Source: Bdellovibrionales bacterium | GTDB lineage: Bacteria > Bdellovibrionota > Bdellovibrionia > Bdellovibrionales > Bdellovibrionaceae | Assembly (NCBI GenBank): GCA_027320785.1 | Contig: DAHVKR010000072.1 | Span: 1 to 6,776, forward strand | Direction of reading: 5' to 3' | Length of the DNA stretch: 6,776 nucleotides | Part shown: piece after piece, positions 5,591-6,776 of the stretch | Layout of the letters: every line of letters starts with the position of its first letter | Position numbering within the stretch: the stretch's first letter is position 1 | The notes under the pieces: generated by a model | What the model was told of the DNA's origin: nothing | Databases searched by the model: none | What the model saw: only the letters and a program-made list of their open reading frames with translations | Translations under genes and position numbers: made by a program

Positions 5591-6391
5591 ATGTTGATGG
5601 AGAGGTTTAAGGTATCTGAGCGCCGGGCTTGCAAGGTTATAAATCTTCATAGGGCCACCAAAAGATATGAGACCCGAGAAGATCAAACAAATAAGACTAT
5701 AACACCTCGAATACTCTACTATGCCGGAGAATACGGACGCTATGGTTATAAGCGTATAACAGCCTTAGTAAGGGCTGAAGGCTATAAGGTCAACCATAAG
5801 CGGGTTTATAAGATCTGGCGAAAGGAGGGGTTAAAAGTTCCCTCTAAGCAGCCTAAAAGATCGAGGTTGTGGCTGAATGATGGTTCCTGCATTCGAAAAA
5901 GACCTGAGTATAAAAACCATGTTTGGAGTTATGATTTTGTTCATGACTATACTCATGATGGAAGAACGATCAAAATGCTGACGATCATTGATGAGTTTAC
6001 AAGGCAGTGTCTAACGATCAAGGTTAGCAGAAGATTAAACTCTATAGACGTACTTGAAACGCTTGCAGATTTATTTATAGCCTATGGTGTTCCAAAATAT
6101 ATTCGTTCAGATAATGGGCCTGAGTTTATTGCGGAGAGGTTAAGAGACTGGTTTAGATGCTTGGAGGTTAGTCCTCTTTTTATAACTCCTGGAAGCCCTT
6201 GGGAGAATGGGTATATTGAGTCGTTTAATGGTAAGCTACGAGATGAGCTGTTAAATGGAGAGTTATTTTACACTCTTAAAGAAGCTCAAGTTTTAATTGA
6301 AAGATGGCGAAGAAATTATAACACTATAAGACCGCACTCGAGCTTGGGCTATAGGCCACCAGCTCCCGAAGCGATTATGCTTGCAATGTAA
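5591..6391 (+). CDS. IS407-group transposase OrfB (DDE integrase-like catalytic subunit)
   Basis: OrfB supplies the DDE catalytic domain that cuts and joins the IS ends. From ATG 5591 the protein has 266 residues: an N-terminal HTH_21-like part ('KVSERRACKVINLHRATKRY', then 'YGRYGYKRITALVRAEGYKVNHKRVYKIWRKEGL'), then a retroviral-integrase-type rve core. The catalytic triad is Asp115 (WSYDFV), Asp174 (RSDNGPEF) and Glu210 (NGYIESFNGKLRDE), with the canonical 35 residues between the second Asp and the Glu. The C-terminus 'NYNTIRPHSSLGYRPPAPEA' is the IS3-family hallmark. The frame is open back to 5525 and the residues LLSPDRKRQASS before the ATG also fit OrfB, so the natural product is probably an OrfAB fusion made by -1 frameshifting; a start at 5591 is the fallback. 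All key residues are intact. Confidence 0.93.
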   Translation: MLMERFKVSERRACKVINLHRATKRYETREDQTNKTITPRILYYAGEYGRYGYKRITALVRAEGYKVNHKRVYKIWRKEGLKVPSKQPKRSRLWLNDGSCIRKRPEYKNHVWSYDFVHDYTHDGRTIKMLTIIDEFTRQCLTIKVSRRLNSIDVLETLADLFIAYGVPKYIRSDNGPEFIAERLRDWFRCLEVSPLFITPGSPWENGYIESFNGKLRDELLNGELFYTLKEAQVLIERWRRNYNTIRPHSSLGYRPPAPEAIMLAM

Positions 6392-6397
6392 ACCTAT

Positions 6398-6432
6398 CGA
6401 CTGTAGGTGGACTAAAGAGTGGGGCGAGGTCA
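6398..6432 (-). repeat. Right terminal inverted repeat of the IS
   Basis: Read on the minus strand it begins TGACCTCGCCCC and ends GTCCACCTACAGTCG, matching the left end at 5226-5261 and typical of IS407-group ends. It starts 6 nt after the orfB stop codon. The tip hexamer AGGTCA (6427-6432) is directly repeated at 6433-6438, which makes the exact boundary uncertain by 6 bp. Confidence 0.8.
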
Positions 6433-6593
6433 AGGTCATGTTCGTCGTAGGACATAACCAGCTAAAGACCACCAATAGCTATCTCAGGAAGGCAGGGGTA
6501 GAAGTTCGAGGAGTCACAGACAACCTCGGCTACAAGCTCCCCGATGAAGTTGCTGAAGGACAGGTACTCTCTTTTACAAGAGAGGCCCAATGA
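6433..6593 (+). pseudogene. C-terminal fragment of a tyrosine recombinase/integrase
   Basis: The frame that follows the IS end reads VMFVVGHNQLKTTNSYLRKA and then a tail through 'GVEVRGVTDNLGYKLPDE' to TGA at 6591-6593. This matches the end of phage-type tyrosine recombinases: the 'GH.QL.TT' box with its conserved His, followed nine residues later by the tyrosine nucleophile (codon 6480-6482, in TTNSYLR). The R...HxxR part and the whole N-terminal DNA-binding region are missing, because the IS ends immediately before. Upstream of the IS lies a different gene, so the other half is not in this window. In-frame reading back through the IS end is possible (from 6381), but those residues are IS-derived. 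The fragment is inactive as it stands. The family call rests on about 50 residues. Confidence 0.65.
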
Positions 6594-6613
6594 CCAAAAT
6601 GCACCAAAAATCG

Positions 6614-6633
6614 TCTTGCTACTTCTTGCTACT
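6614..6633. repeat. Tandem 10-bp direct repeat (TCTTGCTACT x2)
   Basis: TCTTGCTACT occurs twice head to tail, 20 nt after the integrase stop codon. Short direct repeats next to an integrase gene can be arm-type binding sites or slippage products. Two copies alone do not decide between these. Confidence 0.5.
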
Positions 6634-6648
6634 CGCAGTATTCGATTT

Positions 6649-6665
6649 GTAGTTATAACAACTAC
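6649..6665. repeat. Stem-loop GTAGTT-ATAAC-AACTAC
   Basis: Perfect 6-bp arms (6649-6654 and 6660-6665) surround a 5-nt loop, four bases before the stronger GC hairpin at 6670. It includes the palindrome GTTATAAC. It could be part of a recombination core or simply of the 3' untranslated region of the integrase gene. Confidence 0.35.
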
Positions 6666-6669
6666 TTAC

Positions 6670-6697
6670 GGTCGGGGCCGCCACCCCGACCAATTTT
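6670..6697 (+). terminator. GC-rich hairpin, probable Rho-independent terminator
   Basis: GGTCGGGG (6670-6677) and CCCCGACC (6684-6691) form a perfect 8-bp stem with a 6-nt loop, followed by AATTTT. It lies 76 nt after the integrase fragment's stop codon, a sensible place for its terminator. The T-run is short, so the hairpin could also serve another purpose such as a recombination-site structure. Confidence 0.55.
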
Positions 6698-6776
6698 AAG
6701 GTTCTTCCCCAAAGGTAGGGGCAGTCACGGTTTCTGCTAGCCACAGTAGGCTTTCACTCTGATTCGATAATTTCCA

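Larger units (their letters stand above)
5226..6432 (+). mobile_element. IS3-family, IS407-group insertion sequence (about 1.2 kb)
   Basis: The element spans 1,207 bp between imperfect inverted repeats tipped TGACCT, contains overlapping-style orfA and orfB, and has the size and protein types of the IS407 group. It interrupts the RHS gene on its left and abuts an integrase fragment on its right. The 4 bp on the two sides (CGAA at 5222-5225, AGGT at 6433-6436) do not match, so no target duplication is visible, whereas IS407-group elements normally make about 4 bp. The right boundary could be shifted to 6438, because AGGTCA is repeated there, but that does not restore a duplication. Both transposase frames look intact, so it may still be active. 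Confidence 0.88.

Noticed and set aside
6293..6475. Minus-strand ORF across the IS right end
   Set aside because: It spans the IS boundary, overlaps orfB and has no recognisable features.
6700..6776. tRNA or other structured RNA near the right edge
   Set aside because: No T-arm, anticodon arm or acceptor pairing of a tRNA could be found; only short 4-bp pairings are present.
1..6776. CRISPR array or retron-like element
   Set aside because: No regularly spaced repeats and no reverse transcriptase motif occur anywhere in the window.

Overview
The window is a stretch of AT-rich DNA from a mobile or recently rearranged genomic island, most likely of a Gram-negative bacterium. It carries the end of a conjugative coupling protein, a HipBA-type toxin-antitoxin pair, two IS3-family elements (one relic, one intact-looking), a Sec-exported RHS/PKD-type surface protein cut off by an insertion sequence, and the last piece of a tyrosine recombinase. 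The Sec signal peptide, T4SS coupling protein and RHS architecture suit a proteobacterium or a Bdellovibrionota/deltaproteobacterium-like host. The species cannot be fixed from this sequence alone.

Layout. Bases 1-389 hold the 3' end of a TraD/TraG-like T4SS coupling ATPase, open through the left edge. Bases 390-544 are a regulatory gap with a 14-bp perfect palindrome that overlaps a good -10 box. Bases 545-2081 hold the hipB-hipA pair, whose frames overlap by 11 nt. The antitoxin frame is broken by an in-frame TAA 12 codons after its best start, so translation probably restarts at 602. The kinase HipA looks complete. Bases 2082-2844 contain no intact gene. They hold a decayed IS3-type orfA on the minus strand, its palindromic end, and several hairpins. 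Bases 2845-5225 encode the N-terminal part of an exported RHS-family protein: signal peptide, His/Asp-rich stretch, two PKD domains, a carboxypeptidase-regulatory-like domain and the start of the RHS region. That gene runs into an IS3-family, IS407-group element (5226-6432) with two transposase frames, a candidate G GGA AAC frameshift site and matching terminal inverted repeats. Directly to the right (6433-6593) lies the C-terminal fragment of a tyrosine integrase, then a noncoding tail with a tandem 10-bp repeat and two hairpins.

How the parts relate. A conjugative gene, an addiction-type pair and an integrase fragment together suggest an integrative or conjugative element whose right part has been reshuffled. 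The intact IS has no visible target duplication and separates fragments of two unrelated genes, so it probably marks a deletion, inversion or IS-IS recombination junction (or an assembly join) rather than a simple insertion. The most notable points are the nonsense codon in the hipB antitoxin beside an apparently intact toxin kinase, the exported RHS protein left with a 54-residue IS-encoded tail, and the non-typical frameshift heptamer in the IS.
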